Part shown: piece after piece, positions 1 through 6,712 of the stretch
Layout: the number at the start of each line of letters is the position of its first letter
Position numbering within the stretch: position 1 is the stretch's first letter
Origin: HXMU1420-2 sp040830545
Lineage (GTDB): Bacteria; Pseudomonadota; Alphaproteobacteria; Rhodobacterales; Rhodobacteraceae
Assembly (NCBI GenBank): GCA_040830545.1
Contig: JBFOMB010000005.1
Location: 1 to 10,477, forward strand
Direction of reading: 5' to 3'
Length of the DNA stretch: 10,477 nt
Made by a program: the position numbers and the translations under genes
The notes under the pieces: model-generated
Seen by the model: the letters and a program-made list of their open reading frames with translations, nothing else
The model's database searches: none
What the model was told of the DNA's origin: nothing

Positions 1-608
1 CCCCACCCCGCGACGGGGGGGCGCAAGGCCCAGCCCGCCCAGATACCCAGCGGAAGAAATAGCAGGCCCGCGCCCCCAACCAGCCCCCAGGCCCAGGGCC
101 ATGCCGTGACCCCGCCCACCGTCAGCAGCGGCGGGATCACCCCCCCCGCCAGCGCAATGCCCAGGCCCCCGCCCAACCCAAACAGCAAGGCAATCGCCAG
201 CGCGTTGCGTTTCGCATCCCCGGCAAACAATTGCGTCGCCAGCGCGCCGGATGTGGCAAAGGACATCGCGCCAAACAGACCCGCCGCCACGCGCCAGACA
301 CTTTGCCACCACAGCGCCTCGTTCAAGCCGGTCACCATCAGCGACACCGCTGTGGTGATCATCCCAAACGCATAAAGCTTCGCTGCGTTCACCCGCCGGA
401 TCAGCAACAGCGTCAGGATCGCACCGGTCAGATAGCCCAGCGCATTTGCGGTGTTGAGCCACCCAGCCTGTACATAGGTCCAGCCCAGATCCTCCCGCAT
501 GGCTGGCAGGATCAGACCATAGGCAAAGCGCGCGAAACCATTGGTCACACACATGCCAAGGCACAGGCCAAAAAGGGCGAGCCAGGGGCGGTTGGTTTGG
601 GTCGTCAC
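1..608 (-). CDS. YbfB/YjiJ-type MFS transporter, N-terminal half (cut by the left edge)
   Basis: The minus-strand frame stays open from a GTG at 608 to the window edge, giving 202 codons. It reads as an inner-membrane protein with about six hydrophobic segments (roughly residues 9-36, 50-70, 78-95, 104-128, 136-162 and 168-195), which is the first half of a 12-helix major facilitator. The early stretch around residues 24-43 (FARFAYGLILPAMREDLGW) is what I recognise from YbfB/YjiJ-type transporters, whose substrates are mostly unknown. The GTG start lies 23 bp after the stop of the serine hydrolase, puts a short polar tail before helix 1 and has no strong Shine-Dalgarno sequence, so translation may be helped by coupling. 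It is probably co-transcribed with that hydrolase. The C-terminal half is outside the window. MFS identity is firm, subfamily likely, substrate unknown. Confidence 0.82.
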   Translation of the reverse strand, partial: MTTQTNRPWLALFGLCLGMCVTNGFARFAYGLILPAMREDLGWTYVQAGWLNTANALGYLTGAILTLLLIRRVNAAKLYAFGMITTAVSLMVTGLNEALWWQSVWRVAAGLFGAMSFATSGALATQLFAGDAKRNALAIALLFGLGGGLGIALAGGVIPPLLTVGGVTAWPWAWGLVGGAGLLFLPLGIWAGWALRPPVAGW

Positions 609-631
609 CGGTGTCTGGCTCGCCTGTTGGA

Positions 632-1774
632 TCAGAGCGCGGCGTAAATCGCGCGCTCGTATGCGTCGTAGGTCTTCAGCAGCGGCGGTTCAACAAAGGG
701 CAGCGATTGGGTCATGATCACCGCTGCCACATCCGCCGCGGGGTCGATCCAGTAATGCGTGTTGCACACCCCGGCCCAGCTTTGCGTGCCCGCATGCCGC
801 TTGCCCGGCTGGTCGGATTCGAATCGCACAAAGGCAAAGCTGTGGGTCGTGCCCTCGGGCATTTCGACCGTGTCTGTCAGCGGCGGCGCGATGGTGGACA
901 TGGTTTCAAAGAACTTGCCCTCCATCTGGTCAGACGTCATCGCAGCCACGGCATCCGCGCTCAGCACACGGTTTCCGTTCAGCTCCCCCTTGTTCAGCAC
1001 CATGCGCAGGAAACTCAGGTAATCCGGCGCGGTGGAATACAGCGCATGACCCATCCCGTAGAATTCCGGCTGCGGCGGCGGGGCCAGGTCAAACGGTGCA
1101 AAATTCCCGTCTTCACCCCGAATTTTCACATCAGCCAATCGGTCGGCCAGCGCGTCAGGCTCAAACGCGGTGCTGGTCATGCCCAGCGGGTCAAAGATGT
1201 TGGCCTGACAAAACGCGTCAATGCGCTGGCCGCTCACGGCCTCCACCACTTGGCCCAGCCAGTCGGTGCTGGGCCCATAGCCCCAGCGCGCACCCGGATC
1301 AAAGGTCAACGGATAGCTCTGCAGTGCTGCCTTTTGACCGGTCAGGATGCTGGGATTGCCCGTGGCTTCCAGATATTTCGGCACATCCGGGTTCCAGAAT
1401 TCATACTCCACACCCGACCGGTGCGTCGCCAGATGGCGCACGGTGGCCGTGGTCTTGGGCGCGCGCAGGATCGGTTCGTCGCCATTCCAGCCGTCCAGCA
1501 CCTGCAAGTTGTTCCATTCCGGCAGGATCTCCGCGATGGGCGTGTCCATGCTCAACTTGCCCTGATCAATCAGGACCATCGCGGCGGTCGACCCGATGGC
1601 CTTGGTCATCGAAAAGATACGGAACGCCGTGTCCTCGCCCGCTGCCCGGCCATCCGCCGCCTCCCCAGCGGCCCCGGCATAGGTCACTCCAGCAGCATTC
1701 CCGGCCATGGCCACCACAAACGGTACGTCCCCAGCGGCAACCGCGTCACTCAATACGCTATCCACAGAACCCAT
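632..1774 (-). CDS. Serine hydrolase, class C beta-lactamase / esterase family
   Basis: This 380-residue protein belongs to the Pfam beta-lactamase (PF00144) superfamily, which includes AmpC-like enzymes, D-aminopeptidases and family VIII esterases. The nucleophile motif is SMTK (residues 55-58, Ser55 and Lys58), followed by a helix and the common D-x-P-I stretch near residue 77. A candidate second motif is WGYGPS with Tyr166, and the late block is HAGTQSWAG (327-335) followed by YWIDP. The second motif lacks the Asn of a typical YxN. I see no signal peptide, so it is probably cytoplasmic and more likely an esterase or peptidase than a resistance enzyme. The start at 1774 is set by GGAGGA 4 nt upstream; the frame is open for another 48 codons, but these encode a Pro/Arg/Cys-rich stretch unlike the family. 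It leads a probable two-gene unit with the MFS gene. Substrate is unknown. Confidence 0.9.
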   Translation of the reverse strand: MGSVDSVLSDAVAAGDVPFVVAMAGNAAGVTYAGAAGEAADGRAAGEDTAFRIFSMTKAIGSTAAMVLIDQGKLSMDTPIAEILPEWNNLQVLDGWNGDEPILRAPKTTATVRHLATHRSGVEYEFWNPDVPKYLEATGNPSILTGQKAALQSYPLTFDPGARWGYGPSTDWLGQVVEAVSGQRIDAFCQANIFDPLGMTSTAFEPDALADRLADVKIRGEDGNFAPFDLAPPPQPEFYGMGHALYSTAPDYLSFLRMVLNKGELNGNRVLSADAVAAMTSDQMEGKFFETMSTIAPPLTDTVEMPEGTTHSFAFVRFESDQPGKRHAGTQSWAGVCNTHYWIDPAADVAAVIMTQSLPFVEPPLLKTYDAYERAIYAAL

Positions 1775-1778
1775 CTTG

Positions 1779-1784
1779 TCCTCC
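1779..1784 (-). promoter_or_regulatory. Ribosome binding site of the serine hydrolase
   Basis: On the minus strand GGAGGA is followed by CAAG and then ATG (1774-1772). This is the strongest Shine-Dalgarno sequence in the window. It decides the start against the in-frame upstream ATG at 1918. Confidence 0.8.
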
Positions 1785-1880
1785 TCTCTCTCTTTCGGCA
1801 GCGTAGCGGCACAGGCGCAAGGCGTCCATGATCCAAAAGGCCCAAGGCGACGCCGATCCCACAACCGGTTGGAGAGTTTG

Positions 1881-2522
1881 ATGACAGAGATTTTTGGACA
1901 AACCGTTGACGAGGTCATCGATACTGTCGAGGCATTGCGCGCCCATGCCGGGCAGCCCTCCGAATTGGTTCAGCGGAAGGTGATCGACCGGATCGACCCC
2001 TTGGCCGAACGTTTCATCGCGGCCTCGCCCTTGTGTTTTGTGTCCACCTTGCGCCCTGAGGGCGGCGTTGATGTCACCCCGCGCGGCGACCCGCAGGGAT
2101 TTGTGCACGTTCTCGACGACCGCACGCTGGCCCTGCCGGACCGTCCGGGAAACAAGCTGATGGATACGTTTGAAAACGTGATTCGCACGGGTCACATCGG
2201 CCTGATCTTTGTCATCCCCGGTCATCGCGATACCTTGCGTGTGGCAGGCCGGGCGAAGCTGGTGCGCGACGAAACACTCGGCGCGCGGCTTTCCGTCAAC
2301 GACCGCCCGTCGCCGTTCGTTGTGCTGATCCATGTCGAACGCGTGCTCAGCCACTGCCCCAAGGCATTCATTCGCGGTCAGGTCTGGTCACCCGAACATT
2401 GGCCGGACCTGTCGGACGTGCCCAGCCTGGCGGAACTGGTACAGGCGCACGCAGCCCTGCCAGAGACCGTCGAGGAAATCCAAACCCACATCGACAACAG
2501 CGTGCGCGAACGCCTGTATTGA
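1881..2522 (+). CDS. PPOX-type FMN-dependent flavoprotein, DR_2398/MSMEG_1061-like
   Basis: This 213-residue protein has the split-barrel fold of the pyridoxamine 5'-phosphate oxidase superfamily. A helical N-terminus (1-45) leads into the first strands with FVSTLRPEGGVDVTPRGDP (53-71). Next come LALPDRPGN (83-91) and GLIFVIPGHRDTLRVAGRA (107-125). The PDRPGN and IPG-x-x-x-TLRV blocks are what I know from the DR_2398 / MSMEG_1061 group of 'probable FMN-dependent' PPOX proteins. The C-terminal third carries CPKAFIRGQVWSPEHW (159-174), also typical of that group. The substrate is unknown; proteins of this group are soluble flavoproteins thought to act as reductases or oxidases on small molecules. 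ATG 1881 is chosen because GGAGAG (1871-1876) sits 4 nt before it; the longer open frame upstream runs into the divergent promoter region. It is transcribed away from the serine hydrolase. Family confident, reaction not. Confidence 0.88.
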   Translation: MTEIFGQTVDEVIDTVEALRAHAGQPSELVQRKVIDRIDPLAERFIAASPLCFVSTLRPEGGVDVTPRGDPQGFVHVLDDRTLALPDRPGNKLMDTFENVIRTGHIGLIFVIPGHRDTLRVAGRAKLVRDETLGARLSVNDRPSPFVVLIHVERVLSHCPKAFIRGQVWSPEHWPDLSDVPSLAELVQAHAALPETVEEIQTHIDNSVRERLY

Positions 2523-2593
2523 CTCTTAGGTTATTCAGTCACGCAGTCTAATGAATATGCCTGCACCCGTTGGCTGCGACTTGCATCCCGCCA

Positions 2594-2612
2594 GCCCTGC
2601 GGCTAGCAGGGC
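2594..2612 (+). other. Stem-loop in the pheS leader
   Basis: GCCCTGC, loop GGCTA, GCAGGGC form a perfect 7-bp GC-rich hairpin. It ends 23 nt before the pheS start. No T-run follows, so it is not a classical terminator. It could be an RNA element in the pheS leader or the end signal of the upstream flavoprotein gene. Confidence 0.4.
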
Positions 2613-2635
2613 GTGGATTGGAAACGGGGTGCGTC

Positions 2636-3706
2636 ATGGACGATCTGAAGGCCAAATATCTGGAACAGATTTCCGGCGCGGCGGACGAAGCGGCGCTGGA
2701 AGCGATCCGCGTGGCTGCCGTGGGGAAAAAGGGTGAAGTGTCGCTCAAGATGAGCGAACTGGGGAAAATGACCCAGGAAGAGCGTCAGGTGGCAGGCCCG
2801 GCCCTGAACGCGCTGAAGGACGAACTCAACACCGCCCTGACGGCAAAGAAGGCCGCGCTGGCGGATGCCGCACTGGATGCGCGGTTGAAGGAAGAGTGGC
2901 TGGACGTCACCCTGCCGACCCGGCCCACGCGCGAAGGCACGTTGCACCCGATCAGCCAGGTCACCGAAGAAGTAACCGCGATTTTTGCGGAAATGGGTTT
3001 CTCGGTCGCCGAAGGCCCCCGGATCGACACCGACTGGTACAATTTCGACGCGTTGAACATACCCTCGCACCATCCCGCGCGGGCCGAGATGGACACGTTC
3101 TACATGCATCGGGCACCGGGCGACAATCGCTCGCCTCACGTGCTGCGCACGCATACCTCACCGGTGCAGATACGCACGATGGAAGCCATGGGCGCGCCTC
3201 TGCGCATCATCTGCCCGGGTGGTGTCTATCGCGCGGACTATGACCAGACCCACACGCCAATGTTCCACCAGGTTGAAGGTCTGGCCGTGGACCGCGACAT
3301 CTCGATGGCGAACCTGAAATGGGTGCTCGAGGAATTCTTCTCCGCCTATTTCGGCACACAGGTGAAAACCCGCTTCCGCGCGTCGCACTTCCCATTCACG
3401 GAACCGTCGGCGGAGGTCGACATTCAGTGCAGCTGGCAGGATGGCACGGTCAAGGTCGGTGAAGGCGACGACTGGCTCGAGGTTCTGGGGTCCGGCATGG
3501 TGCATCCCAAGGTTCTGCAGGCCGGTGGCATTGACCCGGATGAATGGCAGGGCTTTGCCTTTGGCATGGGGATCGACCGGATCGCGATGCTGAAATACGG
3601 CGTACCGGACCTGCGCGCGTTCTTCGAAAGCGACCTGCGCTGGCTGCGGCACTATGGCTTTGCCAGCCTCGACGTCCCAACACTGCGCGGCGGGCTGAAC
3701 CGCTAA
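2636..3706 (+). CDS. pheS: Phenylalanine--tRNA ligase alpha subunit
   Basis: PheS is the catalytic subunit of the alpha2beta2 phenylalanyl-tRNA synthetase, which activates phenylalanine with ATP and charges tRNA-Phe in the cytoplasm. The 356-residue length is normal. Residues 1-90 form the Lys/Glu/Ala-rich helical N-terminal arm. The class II core follows: LRTHTSPVQ (170-178), the motif 2 region with GGVYRADYDQTHTPMFHQVEG (from about 195), FPFTEPSAEVD (252-262) in the phenylalanine pocket, and motif 3 GFAFGMGIDRIAML (306-319) with the conserved Arg315. The start at 2636 gives MDDLK, a usual PheS beginning; the frame is open 22 codons further up but that part crosses the leader hairpin. Shine-Dalgarno is weak (GGGG about 7 nt upstream). 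Its partner gene pheT begins about 3 kb downstream on the same strand, which is unusual since the two are adjacent in most bacteria. Confidence 0.98.
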   Translation: MDDLKAKYLEQISGAADEAALEAIRVAAVGKKGEVSLKMSELGKMTQEERQVAGPALNALKDELNTALTAKKAALADAALDARLKEEWLDVTLPTRPTREGTLHPISQVTEEVTAIFAEMGFSVAEGPRIDTDWYNFDALNIPSHHPARAEMDTFYMHRAPGDNRSPHVLRTHTSPVQIRTMEAMGAPLRIICPGGVYRADYDQTHTPMFHQVEGLAVDRDISMANLKWVLEEFFSAYFGTQVKTRFRASHFPFTEPSAEVDIQCSWQDGTVKVGEGDDWLEVLGSGMVHPKVLQAGGIDPDEWQGFAFGMGIDRIAMLKYGVPDLRAFFESDLRWLRHYGFASLDVPTLRGGLNR

Positions 3707-3801
3707 CCACGTCGTTGATGGACAGAACCGTGACGCAGGTTGGCGGGGCGCAGCGGTTTTCGCAGGTAGGCTGGTGGCCATAGCTGCCTCGGAGCTTTGC
3801 G

Positions 3802-4566
3802 ATGCCGCGCATATTGATCGTTGAATCCAACACACCGGACCTCGTGGCCGCCGGGCGCGTTGCGGCGCAGCCTTTTGCAGCAACGCTTCCTCATCTGGCA
3901 GATGACATATCGTTGCAAACGGTTTCACCCTATGCCGCGTCCTTTGACGCTGCCGTTTTGAAGGACGTCGACGCCGTTGTCTTTACCGGATCGGGGGTGG
4001 ACTGGTGCGTGGACGATGAACGCGCACAACCTTTGGCCGACGCAATGCGGGCCACGTTTGACGCAGGCCTGCCGGTCTGGGGATCCTGCAACGGTATGCA
4101 ACTGGCTGCCGTCGTGTTGGGCGGTGGCTCTGGGGCGTCGCCAAACGGGCGGGAGGATGGCGTCGCACAACAAATCGAACTGACCGGGTTGGGGCGCAGT
4201 CATCCCATGCTCGCTGGCCGATGCGACGGGTACGGGGTGTTGTGCATCCACCGGGACGAGGTCACGGCACTCCCCGACGGGGCCGAGCTGCTGGCTAGCA
4301 ACGCGCATTCCCCGGTGCAGGCCTTTGCCTATTTCAAAGACGGTGTTGATTTCTGGGGCACGCAGTATCACCCGGAATACGCTCCAATACACGTGGCAGG
4401 TGGCTTGCAATGGATGCCTGAGGCCGCAGAGATGGTGGCAGACCTGAACGCAGCTGAACACAACGCAGCGGCGGCCGCGCGACTGGGCACCAGCGTTCAG
4501 GAATTGTCGCTCCCGATCCGGTCCATCGAGCTGCGCAATTGGTTGGGTCACATCGCAAACCCGTAA
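3802..4566 (+). CDS. Class I glutamine amidotransferase-like protein
   Basis: This 254-residue protein has the triad of a class I (GuaA/CarA-type) glutamine amidotransferase domain. The nucleophile elbow is GSCNGMQ (94-100) with Cys96, and the partner pair is YHPE with His190 and Glu192. Such domains hydrolyse glutamine and pass ammonia to a synthase, or act as gamma-glutamyl hydrolases on small amines. No synthase domain is fused and none is encoded next door, so the acceptor is unknown. The region after residue 205 is an Ala-rich helical tail. GGAG (3791-3794) lies 7 nt before the ATG and supports the start. It stands alone, 95 bp after pheS and 57 bp before a secreted esterase, in the space that splits pheS from pheT. 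Fold and triad are clear; function is open. Confidence 0.87.
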   Translation: MPRILIVESNTPDLVAAGRVAAQPFAATLPHLADDISLQTVSPYAASFDAAVLKDVDAVVFTGSGVDWCVDDERAQPLADAMRATFDAGLPVWGSCNGMQLAAVVLGGGSGASPNGREDGVAQQIELTGLGRSHPMLAGRCDGYGVLCIHRDEVTALPDGAELLASNAHSPVQAFAYFKDGVDFWGTQYHPEYAPIHVAGGLQWMPEAAEMVADLNAAEHNAAAAARLGTSVQELSLPIRSIELRNWLGHIANP

Positions 4567-4588
4567 CACACTCCCACGGGGATGTGAC

Positions 4589-4616
4589 GTGACACCGGGT
4601 ATGGCGGGGCTAATGT
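4589..4616 (+). promoter_or_regulatory. Weak promoter candidate for a possibly leaderless esterase gene
   Basis: GTGACA (4589-4594), a 16-nt spacer and TAATGT (4611-4616) resemble a -35/-10 pair. Transcription would then start at or next to the ATG at 4624. No good Shine-Dalgarno sequence is present there, which would fit a leaderless message. Both boxes match the consensus only in part. Confidence 0.22.
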
Positions 4617-4623
4617 CGCGTCC

Positions 4624-5406
4624 ATGAGATATCTGATTGTTTTCTTGATGATGCTGGCTGGCACGGCGCAGGCCTGTGTCGAGGAGGTCCCCTGCGAAAT
4701 CGGTGACCGGTCTTACCACATAAGCGAACCTGACGGCTGGGACGGCACCAGCCCGCTTCCGGTTCTGATGCATTTCCACGGCTGGCAGCGCACTGGCGCG
4801 CTGCCTGTGCGCCACAAACGGATCGCCGGGGCGACTGAGCGGCGCGGTGTGTTGCTGGTCGCGCCGAACGGGCTGGGCAAGACCTGGGATTTCTGGAACC
4901 CGGGATCGCCGGATTCCGACTTTGCCCGCGCGGTTCTGGAAGACGTGAAGGCGCGCTATCCGGTGGATGAATCTCGCGTCTATGTCTCGGGCTACAGCTG
5001 GGGCAGCAACATGGCCTGGCGGTTTGTCTGCGAAGACGGCGCGGACATTGCGGCGCTGCTGGCGATCTCGGGCACGCTGGATCAGGACGAATATTGCGAA
5101 ACGGCCCCCCGCGAGGTGCGACAGGTCTACGGTCTGAAAGACGGCGTGCTGGATTTCCCCTACGGCCCGAATGGTGAAACCGACTACGTCGTGCAGCTGT
5201 GGCGCGACATCTATGACTGTGGTGAAAGCGAAGCCAAAGGGTCGTGGAAACAGGTGGAGATCCTGACGCTGGAACGGATCGAGTGGAACACATGCGCCAA
5301 GGGGCGCGTGTCATTGGACCTGCACCCGGGCGGGCATTTCATCCCCCATGGCTGGATCGCGCGCCAACTGGACGAATTGCTGGGGCTGACGCCAAGCTAT
5401 CCGTAG
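4624..5406 (+). CDS. Secreted alpha/beta-hydrolase, PHB depolymerase / LpqC-like esterase
   Basis: This 260-residue protein starts with a signal peptide: MRYLIVFLMMLAGTAQA, with likely cleavage after AQA (residue 17). The mature part would be periplasmic or secreted. It reads as the polyhydroxybutyrate depolymerase / feruloyl esterase-like (COG3509) group. HFHGWQ (50-55) would form the oxyanion region, GYSWG (123-127) is the nucleophile elbow with Ser125, Asp173 or Asp177 lies in GLKDGVLDFPYG, and His238 in HPGGHFIPHGW. Six cysteines (18, 24, 136, 158, 199, 224) could form three disulfides, consistent with export. The elbow is GYSWGS rather than the GxSxGG usual in the group. Cys18 directly follows the predicted cleavage point, but the preceding AQA is not a normal lipobox, so a lipoprotein is unlikely. 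Natural substrate unknown; a short-chain ester or polymer ester is plausible. Confidence 0.85.
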   Translation: MRYLIVFLMMLAGTAQACVEEVPCEIGDRSYHISEPDGWDGTSPLPVLMHFHGWQRTGALPVRHKRIAGATERRGVLLVAPNGLGKTWDFWNPGSPDSDFARAVLEDVKARYPVDESRVYVSGYSWGSNMAWRFVCEDGADIAALLAISGTLDQDEYCETAPREVRQVYGLKDGVLDFPYGPNGETDYVVQLWRDIYDCGESEAKGSWKQVEILTLERIEWNTCAKGRVSLDLHPGGHFIPHGWIARQLDELLGLTPSYP

Positions 5407-5417
5407 AAACGGGCCGC

Positions 5418-5461
5418 CCCCAACCACGATCCCGCAGCCCCGGACCTGATCCGGGGCCTCT
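5418..5461. repeat. Extragenic palindromic repeat, copy 1
   Basis: The core is a perfect 8-bp stem GCCCCGGA (5437-5444) / TCCGGGGC (5450-5457) with loop CCTGA. The flank CAACCACG...CCGCAG is shared with the copy after pheT (around 9123-9164), so the repeat is longer than its hairpin. It lies just after the esterase stop and may also help end that transcript. Confidence 0.75.
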
Positions 5462-5475
5462 AACGCAAGTGATCC

Positions 5476-5499
5476 GAGGCCCCGGCTCAAGGCCGGGGC
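5476..5499. repeat. Second palindrome of the extragenic repeat pair
   Basis: GCCCCGGC (5479-5486), loop TCAAG, GCCGGGGC (5492-5499) form a perfect 8-bp stem. The segment GAGGCCCCGG (5476-5485) is also the exact reverse complement of CCGGGGCCTC (5451-5460) in the first palindrome, so the two units face each other and can pair in an alternative way. No T-run follows. Confidence 0.7.
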
Positions 5500-5592
5500 A
5501 GCGGCGGTGTGTGGTTGAAACGTTCGTCCTCTCTTGCAGGCCAAGTCTTCTGCAGGCTTTGATACATCAATCCCAAAAGACCGGAGCTCACC

Positions 5593-6573
5593 ATGCCCAA
5601 TACATTTTGCAACAGCTTCGGCCTCTCTATCCCCATCGTTCAGGCCCCCATGGGCGGCGCGACACCGCCTGAACTTGTGGCCGCCGTGTCGAACGCCGGT
5701 GGCCTCGGTCTGGCCCCGCTTTGGACCCACTCCCCTGACGGCTTGCGCGATTTCGTCCGGCAAGTGAAAACGTTGACGGACAGACCGTTTGGGGTGAACC
5801 TCAACATGGACTTCCCGAACGCAGAACAGCTGGACGTCTGTCTGGAAGAAGGCGTGCCGGTCATCTCCATCTTCTGGCAGATGTCCGAAACCTTCATCCG
5901 CCGGGCAAAGGCTGGTGGCGCACAGGTCATCTTCTCTGCCTGGGACGCCGCCAGCGCGGTGGAGGCTGTCAGTTACGGTGCGGACGCAATCTGTGCCCAG
6001 GGGTGGGAGGCCGGTGGCCATGTGCGCGGCGACGTGTCGACCATGGCGCTGGTGCCTGCCGTCGTGGACGCTGTTGGCGACGTTCCGGTCATCGCGGCGG
6101 GCGGGATCGCGGATGGGCGTGGGTTGGCTGCGGCTATGGCGTTGGGTGCACAGGCGGCATGGATCGGCACGCGGTTTCTGGCAGCGGAAGAGGCAGATAT
6201 TCACCCCGACTACGTCGCCCGGCTGATTGCAGCCAACGAAACCTCCACCGGGCACTATGCCGATCTGTTCGACGTGACCTGGCCCGACGCCCCGCACCGC
6301 GTCCTGCAAAACAGCACGACCCGCGCGTGGGAGGTCGCCGGACGTCCTCCGACGGGGCAACGCCCCGGAGAAGGCGAGGTTATCCTGCGGTCGCCTCAAG
6401 GGAGCGACGTCGTCCGTTACCAATCCAGCACCCCGAAACCGGATATGGAGGGATCAGTCGAAGCGTCCTCGATGTGGGCGGGGCAGGGGTTGGCGCAGGT
6501 GCGCAAAGTGCAACCCGCGGCCGAGATCGTTCAAGAGATCGCAGAAGAGGCGCGCAGGATCATCCCGTTCTGA
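5593..6573 (+). CDS. Nitronate monooxygenase family protein (2-nitropropane dioxygenase-like)
   Basis: This 326-residue TIM-barrel flavoprotein matches the nitronate monooxygenase family, whose studied members use FMN and oxygen to oxidise alkyl nitronates such as propionate 3-nitronate. Signature blocks in order are IVQAPMGG (15-22) at the first strand, an Asn-Ala-Gly-Gly turn (34-37), GADAICAQGWEAGGHVRG (129-146) with the catalytic-position His143, and the phosphate-binding run VIAAGGIADGRGLAAAMALG (166-185) ending in WIGTRF. Length is normal. The start is supported by GGAG (5583-5586) 6 nt upstream. Many homologues are annotated as NMO without tests, and some are other FMN oxidoreductases, including enoyl-ACP reductase-like proteins, so the exact substrate is uncertain. 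A detoxifying role is possible. It lies between an extragenic repeat pair and pheT, with its own leader of 186 bp. Confidence 0.9.
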   Translation: MPNTFCNSFGLSIPIVQAPMGGATPPELVAAVSNAGGLGLAPLWTHSPDGLRDFVRQVKTLTDRPFGVNLNMDFPNAEQLDVCLEEGVPVISIFWQMSETFIRRAKAGGAQVIFSAWDAASAVEAVSYGADAICAQGWEAGGHVRGDVSTMALVPAVVDAVGDVPVIAAGGIADGRGLAAAMALGAQAAWIGTRFLAAEEADIHPDYVARLIAANETSTGHYADLFDVTWPDAPHRVLQNSTTRAWEVAGRPPTGQRPGEGEVILRSPQGSDVVRYQSSTPKPDMEGSVEASSMWAGQGLAQVRKVQPAAEIVQEIAEEARRIIPF

Positions 6574-6696
6574 ACGCGTCCCAACCGACCATCCGGCAAC
6601 AGCCCCACCAGAATAGCCCCCCGTCGGCCTCAATCCCTGCGGTCGGCGCTTGAACCCCCGCCCATTCTTTGCCATTGCCTGCCGGGACGTCTGATC

Positions 6697-6708
6697 ACCC
6701 CCGGGGGT
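6697..6708. repeat. 12-bp perfect palindrome over the pheT ribosome binding site
   Basis: ACCCCCGGGGGT ends 4 nt before the pheT ATG. Its GGGGG half is the only purine run positioned to act as a Shine-Dalgarno sequence. The palindrome is seen directly; any effect on translation is inference. Confidence 0.6.
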
Positions 6709-6712
6709 TCCC

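Noticed and set aside
611..1831. Long plus-strand open frame (406 codons) opposite the serine hydrolase
   Set aside because: It is rich in Arg, His and Gln with no recognisable domain, and the minus strand encodes a clear serine hydrolase with an excellent ribosome site.
1862..1871. CAACCGGTTG palindrome as an operator in the divergent region
   Set aside because: A single 10-bp palindrome overlapping a ribosome site, with no regulator gene nearby in the window, is too weak to call.
1775..1918. 48-residue N-terminal extension of the serine hydrolase
   Set aside because: Composition is unlike the family and it would cross the divergent start of the flavoprotein gene; GGAGGA before the ATG at 1774 marks the real start.
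2551..2605. Phenylalanine leader peptide for attenuation of pheS
   Set aside because: The frame beginning at 2551 encodes no Phe before the hairpin, so classical Phe attenuation is not supported.
3925..4815. Minus-strand open frame of 296 codons opposite the amidotransferase and esterase
   Set aside because: It spans two convincing plus-strand genes and their gap, has no motif and looks like high-GC antisense openness.
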